In this document: positions 1 to 9,871 of the stretch, piece by piece
Numbering within the stretch: position 1 is the first letter of the stretch
Layout of the letters: each line of letters opens with the position of its first letter
NCBI GenBank assembly: GCA_038530285.1
Contig: JBCBCY010000008.1
Span: 1-64,000 of the forward strand
DNA from: JASJAR01 sp038530285
GTDB taxonomy: Bacteria > Pseudomonadota > Alphaproteobacteria > Rhodobacterales > Rhodobacteraceae
Reading direction: 5' to 3'
DNA length: 64,000 nt
Notes under the pieces: model-generated
The model's input: only the letters and a program-made list of their open reading frames with translations
Told to the model about the DNA's origin: nothing
The model's database searches: none
Translations under genes and position numbers: made by a program

Positions 1-2
1 CG

Positions 3-1567
<1,565 letters not shown>

Positions 1568-1571
<4 letters not shown>

Positions 1572-2230
1572 AACGACGCCTTTGGTTGGCAGCCGTGATC
1601 GGGCTTTGGCCCAGCGCGGTGCTGGCCGAAGGGCCCGTTTTGGTGATGGGCGACAGTGTCATGGCGTGGAACGGGGCGGCGTCGCTGGCCGCCGCGCTTG
1701 AGCGGGGTTTGGACCGGCCGGTTGAAAACGCGTCGGTGCCAGGGGCGCAGATCGCGCCGCGCGGCCTTAGGCGCCTTGTGTTCGATATCGGCGCCCAGTA
1801 CACGCCCGGCGATTGGAGCTGGGTGGTGCTGAATGGTGGCGCAAACGATCTGTTTGACCGCTGCGGCTGCCAAAGATGCGATGATGTTCTGGATGATCTT
1901 GTCGCGGCGGACGGGCGGCGCGGTGAGATCGCCAATATAGTGGATGACCTGCGCCAGACCGGCGCGCGCGTGTTGTACCTGGGCTACTACGGACCCAGCG
2001 GGCGCGGCGGGGATTTTGATATCTGCGAAGATGAGCTGACCGAACTGGACGCCCGCATGGCAAGGATGGCCCGGATTGTGCCTGAGCTGGAGTTCATCGA
2101 TGGCGGCGACGCGATATCTGCTGCCACGCCCAATGACTACGACGCGGACAATGTCCATCCCGCGCCGCGCGGGTCTGCAAAACTTGGTGCCTTGGCGGCG
2201 GCCGCGATCGGGCGGGCCGAAGCGCGTTAG
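1568..2230 (+). CDS. Exported SGNH/GDSL-family hydrolase
   Basis: A 220-residue protein with a Sec-type signal peptide (residues 1-20, cleavage after AVLA). Seen: SGNH block I GDS at residues 28-30 with Ser30 as predicted nucleophile, block III GGAND with Asn93, and block V D-N-V-H with Asp194 and His197, completing a catalytic dyad/triad. Family knowledge: such proteins are periplasmic esterases or lipases, often acting on acyl groups of lipids, peptidoglycan or glycans; the substrate cannot be read here. An unusual cysteine group (Cys99, Cys101, Cys104, plus Cys153) may form disulfides in the periplasm. It starts inside the gltB stop (ATGA), so it is probably read from the glutamate synthase operon although no functional link is known. 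Confidence 0.85.
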
Positions 2231-2245
2231 GTTTGCCGCTTTCGC

Positions 2246-2431
2246 CTAGTAGGTGGCAACCTCGTAATCGCCGACGGTTGTGCCGATCTTATCCGCAAAT
2301 TCGGTGGTTGGCCCGCCCACACTGACCAGGACGGCAACGGCCAGCCCAACGATCGCAGCGGTCAGTACGACCCAGTCGACGGTGACAGCGCCTGTGTCGT
2401 CGTAGAAATAATCTTTGAGAATTTGGGGCAT
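2246..2431 (-). CDS. Small Flp/type IVb pilin-like membrane peptide
   Basis: A 61-residue protein whose start is fixed by a GGAG Shine-Dalgarno about 8 bases upstream; a longer upstream reading frame exists but is unsupported and would run antisense into mtgA. Seen: a short polar N-terminus (MPQILKDYFYDD), a DDTGAVTVDW segment, one hydrophobic helix (about residues 20-38), then a short polar tail. This resembles alphaproteobacterial Flp-type pilins, where a conserved acidic residue sits next to the hydrophobic helix; here Asp19 takes the usual Glu position. There are no tad/cpa assembly genes nearby, so it is an orphan pilin or a small membrane peptide of unknown role. It reads convergently towards the SGNH hydrolase. 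Confidence 0.65.
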   Translation of the reverse strand: MPQILKDYFYDDTGAVTVDWVVLTAAIVGLAVAVLVSVGGPTTEFADKIGTTVGDYEVATY

Positions 2432-2587
2432 ACCGCACTCCGGAATAATGTATGACGTCGCCGTCCAATCGTTTCCAATTTGCGTCCAGATTCGGGCGTT
2501 AATGTGGCAACGCAGCGGGTTGCGTACCATTTTAGCCATTTTTACACGGGGCCTTGCCGGGCCGATGGCGGCATGAGACGACAGGTT

Positions 2588-3379
2588 ATGGCGAAGCGAG
2601 CAGCACCAAAGAAGCCGCGCAAAACGGCAAAGACCACAAGACGCCGCAAACCCTCGAAAACGCAGGGCTTGCTTGGCAGATTTCTGGCATGGTTCGTTGG
2701 CTGGACGTTCATCAAGGCGGGATTTTTCTGGGCGATCCGTGGCGTGGTCGTGCTGGCATTCCTTGCCGCCCTTCTGGTTGCGGTGTTCTCGGTCGTCGCC
2801 CCGCCCACGACCCCATACATCCTGTCTGAGGCCCGGCGCCTGAGCGGCGTGCAGCGCACATGGGTTGCGATCGAAGATGTCTCGCCTGCGCTTCCGAAAT
2901 CGATCGTGGCGGCGGAAGACGCAAATTTTTGCCTGCACTGGGGGTTTGATATGGCCGCAATCCGGGCGGCCATCGACGATGGCGCGGTGCGCGGGGCATC
3001 GACGCTCAGCCAGCAAACGGTGAAGAATGTGTTCCTTTGGCAGGGCCGGTCCTGGCCGCGAAAGGCGCTTGAAGCGGTGTTAACGCCGGTGGTCGAGGCA
3101 ATCTGGTCCAAAGAGCGGATTATCGAAGTCTACATGAACGTGGCCGAGTTCGACGAAGGCGTCTTTGGAGCGGAGGCCGCCGCGATGGCGTATTTCGGCA
3201 AGGGTGCGGGGCGATTGACGGACCGTGAAGCCGCGCTTCTAGCCGCTGTTTTGCCTGACCCAAAAGGCCGCTCAGCCCGCCAGCCATCAGACTTTGTCAA
3301 TCGGCGCGCGCGGTCCATTGCAGATGGCGCAGCGACAATCGCCGCAGACGGTCGCGCGGCGTGTTTCCAGCCCGATTGA
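2588..3379 (+). CDS. mtgA: Monofunctional biosynthetic peptidoglycan transglycosylase
   Basis: GT51 glycosyltransferase that polymerises lipid II into glycan strands at the inner membrane. About 263 residues from the chosen ATG; in-frame starts also exist at 2480 and 2573. Seen: a very basic N-terminus (KKPRKTAKTTRRRKP), one membrane segment (about residues 45-70), then the GT51 motifs: E-D-x2-F-x2-H-x-G-x-D with catalytic Glu110, GASTLSQQTVKN, and the downstream KERIIEVYMN/YFGK motifs. No transpeptidase domain follows, so it is the monofunctional type of typical length. It diverges from the pilin-like gene at 2246-2431. Confidence 0.95.
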   Translation: MAKRAAPKKPRKTAKTTRRRKPSKTQGLLGRFLAWFVGWTFIKAGFFWAIRGVVVLAFLAALLVAVFSVVAPPTTPYILSEARRLSGVQRTWVAIEDVSPALPKSIVAAEDANFCLHWGFDMAAIRAAIDDGAVRGASTLSQQTVKNVFLWQGRSWPRKALEAVLTPVVEAIWSKERIIEVYMNVAEFDEGVFGAEAAAMAYFGKGAGRLTDREAALLAAVLPDPKGRSARQPSDFVNRRARSIADGAATIAADGRAACFQPD

Positions 3380-3452
3380 GCATCATGTTTGCCGTAGAGT
3401 TGCACCTTACCGGACGTTGGGGCAGGAAGGGCACAATCAGGGAACGTTCCAG

Positions 3453-4118
3453 ATGATCCGATTGTACCACGCTGCGTTGTCGCCGTTTTGCCGAAAGGTC
3501 AGGTTGGTGCTGGCCGAGAAGAAGCTGGATGTTGAGTTGGTCCTTGAACCTTACTGGGAAAAGGAAAGCGATTTCATGCGCCGCAACCCAGCTGGGAAAG
3601 TGCCCGTGCTCAAGATCGACGGGCTGACCCTATCGGATTCAAACGCCATCACAGAATACATCGAAGAAACCCACAAGACCCCGCCATTGATGCCCGAAAC
3701 ACCGGCAGAACGGGCGGAGGTGCGCCGTCTTGTGGCGTGGTTCGATGACAAGTTCCATGCCGAGGTCACAACCAAGCTTCTTTATGAGCGCGTCAACAAG
3801 AAGCTGACCAAGGAAGGGTACCCCGATAGCGGCAACGTGAAAGCGGGTGCAAAGGCGATCAAATTCCATCTCGACTACCTTGGGTGGCTCTTGGAAGAGC
3901 GGCGTTGGTTGGCGGGCAACGAATTGACGCTGGCGGATTTTGCTGCAGCGGCGCACTTGTCGGCGCTGGACTATATTTCGGACGTGGACTGGACCCGCAA
4001 CGAAGGGGTGCGTGATTGGTACGCCAAGATCAAGTCGCGTCCTGCGTTCCGGTCCGTTCTGGCCGATCAGGTGCCCGGCTTTCCGCCGGCGGCGCATTAT
4101 GCCGATCTGGATTTCTGA
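3453..4118 (+). CDS. Glutathione S-transferase family protein
   Basis: A 221-residue protein with the thioredoxin-fold GST N-terminal domain (MIRLYHAALSPFCRKVRL, residues 1-18, then VPVLKIDG and the SNAITEYI segment that contacts glutathione) and an all-helical C-terminal domain (ELTLADFAAAAHLSAL). Family knowledge: soluble enzymes conjugating or transferring glutathione, or acting as reductases; the substrate is not predictable. The ATG at 3453 is preceded by GGGAAC about 8 bases upstream; the longer frame from 3294 overlaps the end of mtgA and is not credible. A perfect 10-base palindrome, GGAACGTTCC at 3441-3450, covers the ribosome-binding region. Confidence 0.9.
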   Translation: MIRLYHAALSPFCRKVRLVLAEKKLDVELVLEPYWEKESDFMRRNPAGKVPVLKIDGLTLSDSNAITEYIEETHKTPPLMPETPAERAEVRRLVAWFDDKFHAEVTTKLLYERVNKKLTKEGYPDSGNVKAGAKAIKFHLDYLGWLLEERRWLAGNELTLADFAAAAHLSALDYISDVDWTRNEGVRDWYAKIKSRPAFRSVLADQVPGFPPAAHYADLDF

Positions 4119-4144
4119 GGGGCTTTGCCCCCGGCCTTCGGCCT

Positions 4145-4170
4145 CCCCCAGAGTATTTTGGCCAGGATGA
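4145..4170 (+). repeat. Short extragenic repeat, copy 1 (CCCCC...TATTTT...GGCCA...ATGA)
   Basis: The stretch CCCCCAGAGTATTTTGG followed by CCAGGATGA just before and over the queG start resembles an inverted copy at 35182-35208. It is probably one member of a short intergenic repeat family. Here its last bases supply the start codon of queG. Confidence 0.5.
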
Positions 4171-5201
4171 AGGGCCTTAAACACCGCGTGTTGGAACGGG
4201 CCACCGCTGAAGGGTTTTCAGCGGCGCGGATTGTGCGACCCGGTGCCGTCACCGGCGCGGCCGAGGGATTGGCTGGGTATCTGGCGGCAGGTCATCACGG
4301 GCAAATGGCCTGGATGGAAGAGCGCAAAGCCTGGCGCGGGAACCCAGCCGCACTGTGGCCGGACTCGCGGTCGGTGATCATGCTGGCCGAGCTTTATACG
4401 CCTGAGGTGGATCCGATGGCGGTTGTTGGTCGTGCGGACCGCGGTGCAATCAGCGTCTATGCGCGGGGTGCCGACTATCACGATCTGGTCAAGAAGCGAC
4501 TGAAGCGGCTGGGCCGCTGGCTGATCGACGACGCTGGCGGCGAGATCAAGGTCTTTGTCGATACGGCTCCGGTGATGGAAAAGCCGCTGGCCCAGGCGGC
4601 AGGTCTTGGTTGGCAGGGCAAACACACCAACCTGGTGAGCCGCGATCTGGGGTCATGGTTTTTCCTCGGTTCGATCTTCACAACCCTCGAATTAGACCCT
4701 GATCCACCTGAAGTCGACCATTGCGGGTCCTGCCGCGCCTGTTTGGATGTGTGCCCGACGGACGCGTTTCCGGCCCCCTACAAGCTCGATGCGCGGCGCT
4801 GCATTTCCTATCTAACGATCGAGCATCGCGGCCGCGTGGATGAAACGCTGCGCCCTGGCATCGCCAACCGGATCTACGGCTGCGATGATTGTTTGGCGGT
4901 GTGCCCATGGAACAAGTTTGCGCAAGCCGCGACCGAGACGGGATATGCCAGCCGCGACGTGACGGACGGGCCTGAATTGGCGCGGTTGGCGGGTCTGGAT
5001 GATGCCGCGTTTCGCGAGATGTTTCGCAAGTCCCCCATCAAGCGGATTGGCCGCGACCGCTTCGTGCGCAATGTGGCCTATGCGATTGGCAATTCCGCAC
5101 AGCCATCGCTTGCCGAGGCTGTTCGGCCCCTGGTCGACGACCCTGATGATGCCGTTGCGGACGCCGCGCGCTGGGCTTTGGCGCGGTTGGGGGCAGGATG
5201 A
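4167..5201 (+). CDS. queG: Epoxyqueuosine reductase
   Basis: Catalyses the last step of queuosine synthesis, reducing epoxyqueuosine in the wobble base of tRNAs with GUN anticodons; a cobalamin and iron-sulfur enzyme in the cytoplasm. 344 residues from the ATG at 4167, the family's usual length; an ATG at 4125 adds a low-complexity leader and is less likely. Seen: two ferredoxin-type clusters, CGSCRACLDVCP and GCDDCLAVCPWN, a DTAPVMEKPLAQAAGLGW segment characteristic of the family, and a C-terminal HEAT-like helical end (DPDDAVADAARWALARLG). Its stop overlaps the DUF1294 start by four bases. Confidence 0.95.
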   Translation: MKGLKHRVLERATAEGFSAARIVRPGAVTGAAEGLAGYLAAGHHGQMAWMEERKAWRGNPAALWPDSRSVIMLAELYTPEVDPMAVVGRADRGAISVYARGADYHDLVKKRLKRLGRWLIDDAGGEIKVFVDTAPVMEKPLAQAAGLGWQGKHTNLVSRDLGSWFFLGSIFTTLELDPDPPEVDHCGSCRACLDVCPTDAFPAPYKLDARRCISYLTIEHRGRVDETLRPGIANRIYGCDDCLAVCPWNKFAQAATETGYASRDVTDGPELARLAGLDDAAFREMFRKSPIKRIGRDRFVRNVAYAIGNSAQPSLAEAVRPLVDDPDDAVADAARWALARLGAG

Positions 5202-5518
5202 TCGGATATTACAGCCTGCTTGGGCTTTACTTTGGGGCCAACGCGGTCGCACTTATCCTGTTTTGGATAGACAAGCGTGCGGCGCAGAATGATGGCTGGC
5301 GGACCCCTGAATCAACGTTGCTGTTTTGGGCCGCACTGGGGTGGTTTGGTGCCAAGCGCGCGCAAAGGGTGTTCAGACACAAGACCCGAAAGCAGCCCTT
5401 TGCGACCCGGCTGAATGGGGCGATTGTCCTGCACGTTGTCTTTTGGGGTGCTGCGCTGGCCTGGACGGCAGGATGGGTCGGCGCACAGGATATCGAAGCT
5501 ATTTTGAGGCTGCTCTAG
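5198..5518 (+). CDS. DUF1294 small membrane protein
   Basis: A 106-residue integral membrane protein starting inside the queG stop codon (ATGA). Seen: three hydrophobic segments (about residues 3-23, 42-52 and 76-96) and the DUF1294 signature residues D-K-R-A-A near 25-29, a conserved R-T-P-E, and the basic R-H-K-T-R-K-Q-P-F block. Function is unknown in the family. A perfect 9-base inverted repeat (5502-5510 with 5522-5530) covers the stop codon. Confidence 0.85.
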   Translation: MIGYYSLLGLYFGANAVALILFWIDKRAAQNDGWRTPESTLLFWAALGWFGAKRAQRVFRHKTRKQPFATRLNGAIVLHVVFWGAALAWTAGWVGAQDIEAILRLL

Positions 5519-5565
5519 GCGGCCTCAAAAAATGTTTGGACCCTTACGCGTCGAGTGGGGCCAAT

Positions 5566-6435
5566 TCAGCTGCGCACCAGCTTTTCGTAAGCCTCGGCGA
5601 TGTCTTTTGTCAGCGGGCCGACCTCAAAATTGTAGTCGCCGATCTGGCCCACGGGGGTCACTTCGGCGGCGGTGCCGGTCAGCCAGCATTGTTCAAACCC
5701 TTCCAACTCTGCCGGTTCAATGTAGCGTTCGTGCACGGTGATCCCGCGGTCGCGCAACATGCCGATCACCGTCTGGCGTGTGATGCCGTTTAGGATGCAA
5801 TCGGGGTTCGGGGTATGCACTTCGCCGTCTTTGACAAAGAAGATGTTGGCCCCCGTCGCTTCGGCCACATAGCCGCGGTAGTCAAACATCATCGCGTCTG
5901 AACAGCCCTTCGCCTCGGCGGCGTGTTTCGACATCGTACAGATCATGTATAGCCCTGCAGCCTTGGCGTGGCTTGGGATGGTTTCAGGGCTGGGGCGCTT
6001 CCATTTCGAAATGTCGAGTTTCGCGCCTTTGTATTTCGAATCCCCATAGTAGGCGCCCCATTCCCAGACCGCGATCGCTAGGCGGACGGGGTTGCGCGAT
6101 GATGACACGCCCATGTCTTCGCCCGATCCGCGCCAGGCGACGGGGCGCACGTAAGCATCTGTCAGGCCGTTGGCCTTCAGCGTGGCGTATTTCGCCTCTT
6201 CGATCTGTTCGACGGTCCACGGGATGGGCATATCGATCATCTCGCCTGAGTTCAGCAGGCGTTGGGAGTGTTTGGCGCTTTCGAAGATCTTGCCCGAATA
6301 GCAGCGTTCCCCTTCAAAGACCGACGACGCATAATGCATGGCATGGCTCAGGATATGGACATTCGCGTCACGCCAAGGGACGAGTTCACCGTCCATCCAG
6401 ATCATCCCGTCGCGATCGCTATATGCGCTTGCCAT
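5566..6435 (-). CDS. ilvE: Branched-chain amino acid aminotransferase
   Basis: PLP enzyme of fold class IV interconverting leucine, isoleucine and valine with their 2-oxo acids. 289 residues from the ATG at 6435, which has GGGAGAG at a good distance; an upstream ATG at 6462 lacks one. Seen: substrate-site region HAMHYASSVFEGER, R-P-V-A-W-R-G-S-G-E-D-M-G loop, predicted Schiff-base Lys158 in SHAKAAG, and the PLP-phosphate contact region YVAEATGANIFFV plus LTGTAAEVTPV. It is divergent from the MarR-type gene petP; the gap holds an inverted repeat that could serve that regulator. Confidence 0.95.
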   Translation of the reverse strand: MASAYSDRDGMIWMDGELVPWRDANVHILSHAMHYASSVFEGERCYSGKIFESAKHSQRLLNSGEMIDMPIPWTVEQIEEAKYATLKANGLTDAYVRPVAWRGSGEDMGVSSSRNPVRLAIAVWEWGAYYGDSKYKGAKLDISKWKRPSPETIPSHAKAAGLYMICTMSKHAAEAKGCSDAMMFDYRGYVAEATGANIFFVKDGEVHTPNPDCILNGITRQTVIGMLRDRGITVHERYIEPAELEGFEQCWLTGTAAEVTPVGQIGDYNFEVGPLTKDIAEAYEKLVRS

Positions 6436-6527
6436 GGCTCTCCCTTTCGAAAAGTTGCGCAAATTAGGTCCGATACGGATATTTTATTGCGCTAAAAGCC
6501 GGGAATCGCTATCAGTCGCATATTGGA

Positions 6528-6546
6528 ATGTCAACAAGGCTGACAT
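6528..6546. promoter_or_regulatory. Inverted repeat ATGTCA-N7-TGACAT before the MarR-type gene
   Basis: Perfect 6-base arms at 6528-6533 and 6541-6546 in the ilvE/petP intergenic space. The position and the arm spacing suit a dimeric MarR-type repressor, so autoregulation of petP or control of ilvE is inferred. Confidence 0.4.
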
Positions 6547-6576
6547 AAAATGCCTGCGGGCAGGATGGAACGCGAT

Positions 6577-7083
6577 ATGGCAGAAACCTCCAGCGGGACA
6601 GGCGGCGAGAGCCTTCTGTTTCTGACAGATGAACAGCTTCGGCGCGGGATTGAGGCGATGTTCTTTGCCTATCAGGGGTTTACCGCTGACCCTGACCGTA
6701 TTCTGGCCGATTGGGGCTATGGGCGGGCGCATCACCGAGCGGTGCATTTCATCAATCGTCAGCCAGGATTGACGGTGAACACACTGCTGGCGATCCTGGG
6801 TGTGACCAAGCAATCGCTGAACCGGGTGCTGCGCACACTGGTCGATGACGGTCTGGTCGACGCCCGGGTGGGTCAGCGCGACAAACGCGAACGCCAGCTG
6901 TTTCTCACCGAAGATGGGGCCGCCCTTGAAGCATCGGTGTCGACTGCACAGCGCGAGCGGATGCGCGATGCATACCGGCGTGTGGGGCCGGAGGCGGTTG
7001 CGGGGTTTCGGCAGGTGCTAGAAGCGATGATGGACCCTGACGCGGCAAAGCGCTATGCCGCGTTAAGGGATGGAAAGACATGA
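6577..7083 (+). CDS. petP: MarR-family transcriptional regulator, PetP-like
   Basis: 168 residues from ATG 6577; in-frame ATGs at 6550 and 6565 are possible alternatives. Seen: a winged helix-turn-helix typical of MarR (about residues 58-105: LTVNTLLAILGVTKQSLNRVL, split by the turn, followed by the wing VGQRDKRERQLFLT), helical dimerisation ends on both sides. It overlaps the following response-regulator gene by ATGA. This MarR plus OmpR-type pair matches the petP-petR pair described in Rhodobacter capsulatus, where petR is needed for cytochrome bc1 expression. Orthology is inferred from gene order and family. Confidence 0.75.
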   Translation: MAETSSGTGGESLLFLTDEQLRRGIEAMFFAYQGFTADPDRILADWGYGRAHHRAVHFINRQPGLTVNTLLAILGVTKQSLNRVLRTLVDDGLVDARVGQRDKRERQLFLTEDGAALEASVSTAQRERMRDAYRRVGPEAVAGFRQVLEAMMDPDAAKRYAALRDGKT

Positions 7084-7796
7084 GCGAACCTGAAGCACAT
7101 CTGTTGATCGTCGACGACGATGAGCGCATTCGCGGGCTTTTGCAGAAATTCCTGATGCGCCACGGCTTTTGGGTCTCTGCGGCGCGAGATGCGGTTCACG
7201 CGCGAAAGCTGCTGGCGGGGCTCGATTTCGACCTGATTGTGATGGATGTGATGATGCCGGGGGAAACCGGTGTCGAGTTGACGCGCAGTCTGCGCGAAAC
7301 CCTGGCGGTGCCGATTTTGCTTCTGACCGCCAAGGGCGAGACAAACGACCGGATCGAAGGGTTGGAAGCGGGGGCAGATGATTATCTGGCCAAGCCGTTT
7401 GAACCCAAAGAGCTGTTGTTGCGGATCAATGCGATCCTGCGCCGGGTGCCGCAATCGGATGCGGTGGAAACGGGGCCGAAAGTGCTCTCGCTCGGGGGTC
7501 TGCGCTATGATGTGGAACGCGGCGAGATGTGGTCGGGTGAGGCTTTGGTGCGGCTGACGGCGACCGAGGCGTCATTGATGCGGATCTTTTCGAGCCAGCC
7601 CGGTGAGCCGTTGTCGCGCGGCGAGTTGGTCGAACGCTTGGGCCGTGGTGGCGATGGGGCCGGTCAGCCCGGCAGCCAGGAACGCGCGGTGGATGTGCAG
7701 ATCACGCGGCTGCGGCGGAAGATCGAAGCTGACCCCAAGCAGCCGCGCTATTTGCAGACGGTGCGCGGGGCGGGCTATATGCTGGCGCCGGATTGA
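7080..7796 (+). CDS. petR: OmpR-family response regulator, PetR-like
   Basis: 238 residues. Seen: receiver domain with acidic pocket VDDDE (residues 11-15), phosphoacceptor Asp56 in VMDVMMPG, Thr83 and Lys105 (LAKPF); then a winged-helix DNA-binding domain (about 135-236) ending RAVDVQITRLRRKIE and RGAGYML. No histidine kinase is adjacent; instead it is coupled by ATGA to the MarR-type gene, as in Rhodobacter petPR. In that genus PetR is required for cytochrome bc1; here petABC lies about 15 kb away on the other strand. The kinase, if any, must be encoded elsewhere. Confidence 0.85.
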   Translation: MSEPEAHLLIVDDDERIRGLLQKFLMRHGFWVSAARDAVHARKLLAGLDFDLIVMDVMMPGETGVELTRSLRETLAVPILLLTAKGETNDRIEGLEAGADDYLAKPFEPKELLLRINAILRRVPQSDAVETGPKVLSLGGLRYDVERGEMWSGEALVRLTATEASLMRIFSSQPGEPLSRGELVERLGRGGDGAGQPGSQERAVDVQITRLRRKIEADPKQPRYLQTVRGAGYMLAPD

Positions 7797-7805
7797 GGCC
7801 GGGCC

Positions 7806-8732
7806 ATGACCACCGCACTTTACGCGCACCCAAGCTCTGACACCCATGTCACACCGCCGGGGCATCCTGAACGGGTTGCCCGGCTGGAAGCTGTGCGCGC
7901 GGCACTGGAAGATTTGGACCTTGATCGGCGGACCTGTCCGGCGGGCGATGAGGCGGATGTGCTGCGGTGCCACCCGGCGGAGTACATCGCCAAAGTGAAG
8001 GCCGCGATTCCGGCAGATGATTACGTGTCACTTGATGCTGACACCCATGTGGCCCCGGGCAGTTTGAACGCAGCGATGCATGCTGTGGGCGGGATGGCGG
8101 CGGCAGTAGATGCGGTGATGACAGGCGAAGTGACGAATGCCTTTGTGGCCTGTCGCCCGCCGGGACATCATGCCGAAACCGCCACCGCTATGGGGTTTTG
8201 CCTGTTTGGCACCGCGGCGATCGGGGCGATGCGCGCGCTTGACCATCACAAGGCCGCCCGGGTGGCCGTCCTTGATTTTGACGTCCACCACGGCAACGGC
8301 ACGCAGGATTTGTTGTGGAACGAACCGCGCACGCTCTTTGCGTCGTCGCACCAGATGCCGCTTTATCCCGGGTCGGGGGCCGTGCATGAAACCGGCGCCC
8401 ATGAGAATGTCATGAATGTGCCTTTGGCGCCGATGACCGGAGGGGCTGAAATGCGCCGCGCCTGGGGCGATATGATCTTGCCGGCGGTGGCGGATTTCGC
8501 ACCTGACCTGATCATCATCTCGGCGGGGTTTGATGCCGCGGTTGAGGATCCGTTGGCGAACTTGAACTGGACGGCGGCAGACTTTTCATGGGTGACGCGC
8601 GCCATTCTGGACGTGGCAGATGATGTCGCACAGGGTCGCGTTGTCTCGACCCTGGAGGGCGGATATGATCTGGAGGCTTTGGGGGCAGGGGTGCGCGCCC
8701 ATGTCGAAGCGCTGATGGAGCAAGGTGTATGA
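7806..8732 (+). CDS. Histone deacetylase-family zinc hydrolase
   Basis: 308-residue arginase/deacetylase-fold enzyme. Seen: RPPGHHA with His121 and His122, the metal-binding D-F-D-V-H-H-G-N-G (157-165), the later SAGFDA metal Asp, and GGYDL near the C-terminus. Family knowledge: bacterial members deacetylate acetylpolyamines, acetylated proteins or small amides; the substrate cannot be assigned. It is the first gene of a coupled run with xseB, ispA and dxs (four-base overlap with xseB), so it is probably co-transcribed with isoprenoid genes, an arrangement I recall as common in Rhodobacterales. Confidence 0.88.
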   Translation: MTTALYAHPSSDTHVTPPGHPERVARLEAVRAALEDLDLDRRTCPAGDEADVLRCHPAEYIAKVKAAIPADDYVSLDADTHVAPGSLNAAMHAVGGMAAAVDAVMTGEVTNAFVACRPPGHHAETATAMGFCLFGTAAIGAMRALDHHKAARVAVLDFDVHHGNGTQDLLWNEPRTLFASSHQMPLYPGSGAVHETGAHENVMNVPLAPMTGGAEMRRAWGDMILPAVADFAPDLIIISAGFDAAVEDPLANLNWTAADFSWVTRAILDVADDVAQGRVVSTLEGGYDLEALGAGVRAHVEALMEQGV

Positions 8733-8971
8733 GCGAGACGGCCGTGGACAAGATGAGCTTTGAAGAGGCGATGGCCGAACTTGAAGGCGTTGTAGGTCAG
8801 TTGGAAAGCGGGAATGTCCCGCTTGAAGCCTCGATCTCGCTTTATGAACGCGGTGCCGCCCTGAAGGCCCATTGCCAAAAAAAATTGGCTGAAGCGGAAG
8901 AAAAGGTCGCCCAGATCACCACGGATGGCGATGGCAATGCGGCAGGAACCGAGCCCCTGGACCCCGCGTGA
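8729..8971 (+). CDS. xseB: Exodeoxyribonuclease VII small subunit
   Basis: 80-residue partner of XseA in exonuclease VII, which degrades single-stranded DNA to oligonucleotides. Seen: the conserved helical pattern SFEEAMAELEGVVGQLESGNVPLEASISLYERG, written here in parts: SFEEAMAELE, VVGQLESG, PLEASISLYERG, and the LAEAEEKV end. Overlaps neighbours on both sides by four bases (ATGA before, GTGA after), locating it between the deacetylase-like gene and ispA as in many proteobacteria. Confidence 0.95.
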   Translation: MSETAVDKMSFEEAMAELEGVVGQLESGNVPLEASISLYERGAALKAHCQKKLAEAEEKVAQITTDGDGNAAGTEPLDPA

Positions 8972-9840
8972 CCTTTCAACAGCGGCTGGCCGACCGTGCC
9001 GAGATGATTGGCGACTATCTGGATGTGACCTTGCCGAATGCGCCGGGCGTTCCGGTGTGTGAGGCGATGCGCCATGCGGCTGGCGGCGGCAAACGGCTGC
9101 GCGGCTTTCTGGTGATCGAAAGTGCCGCGTTGTTTGGTCTTCATGCCGAAGCGGCCTTGCCTGCGGCCGCCGCAATCGAAGCCATCCATGCCTATTCGCT
9201 GGTCCATGACGACTTGCCGTGTATGGACGATGATGACCTGCGGCGCGGCCAGCCCACAGTGCATGTCAAATGGGACGAAGCCACCGCCGTTCTGGCAGGT
9301 GACGCTTTGCAGACATTTGCGTTTGGGCTTTTGGCTGGCGTGCCGACCCACCCCCATGCAGAAGTCCGGGCAGCACTTATTGTATCGTTGGCGGAAGCCG
9401 CCGGCGCCTATGGGATGGTGCTGGGTCAGGCCTTGGACATTGCGGCTGAAACTGCAGGTCGCAGCCTGACACTGGACGAGATCACGGCGCTGCAGGCTGG
9501 CAAGACGGGGGCATTGATCCGCTGGTCGGCCGAAGCGGGTGCTATTTTGGCGGGCGAAGATCCGGCCCCGCTTGGCCGATATGCCGCAGCCCTTGGCCTC
9601 GCCTTTCAGATTGCCGATGACATCTTGGATGTTGAAGGCGACGAAGCGAAGGCTGGTAAGCGGTTGGGCAAGGATGATCACGCGGGCAAGGCGACCTTTG
9701 TGTCGCTTCTGGGTCTGGAGCAGGCAAAGGCAAGGGCGGGGGCATTGGTCGCCGAAGCCGAAGCAGCGCTAGACGGATATGGCGCGCGGGGGCAAATCTT
9801 GCGCGATGCTGCACGCTTCGTTATCGAGCGCGATCTATAG
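8968..9840 (+). CDS. ispA: Short-chain polyprenyl (farnesyl/geranyl) diphosphate synthase
   Basis: Condenses isopentenyl diphosphate with allylic diphosphates in the cytoplasm. 290 residues with a GTG start overlapping the xseB stop (GTGA). Seen: GGGKRLR (39-45), first aspartate-rich motif D-D-L-P-C-M-D (81-87) with the downstream RRG, and second aspartate-rich motif DDILD near residue 215 with the following K-R-L-G-K-D. The xseB-ispA-dxs order is a standard bacterial isoprenoid arrangement. Confidence 0.95.
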   Translation: MTFQQRLADRAEMIGDYLDVTLPNAPGVPVCEAMRHAAGGGKRLRGFLVIESAALFGLHAEAALPAAAAIEAIHAYSLVHDDLPCMDDDDLRRGQPTVHVKWDEATAVLAGDALQTFAFGLLAGVPTHPHAEVRAALIVSLAEAAGAYGMVLGQALDIAAETAGRSLTLDEITALQAGKTGALIRWSAEAGAILAGEDPAPLGRYAAALGLAFQIADDILDVEGDEAKAGKRLGKDDHAGKATFVSLLGLEQAKARAGALVAEAEAALDGYGARGQILRDAARFVIERDL

Positions 9841-9871
9841 GGGTGCCTGAGACTTCGGGCCGGAGACGATA

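Noticed and set aside
3441..3450. Palindrome GGAACGTTCC as a LexA-type SOS box
   Set aside because: Alphaproteobacterial LexA sites are GTTC direct repeats with a seven-base spacer; this does not fit. It just overlaps the ribosome-binding region of the GST gene.
5502..5530. Inverted repeat TTTTGAGGC/GCCTCAAAA considered as a terminator
   Set aside because: The T-run is in the 5' arm and the A-run in the 3' arm, so no U-tail follows the stem on either strand; only the symmetry is certain.
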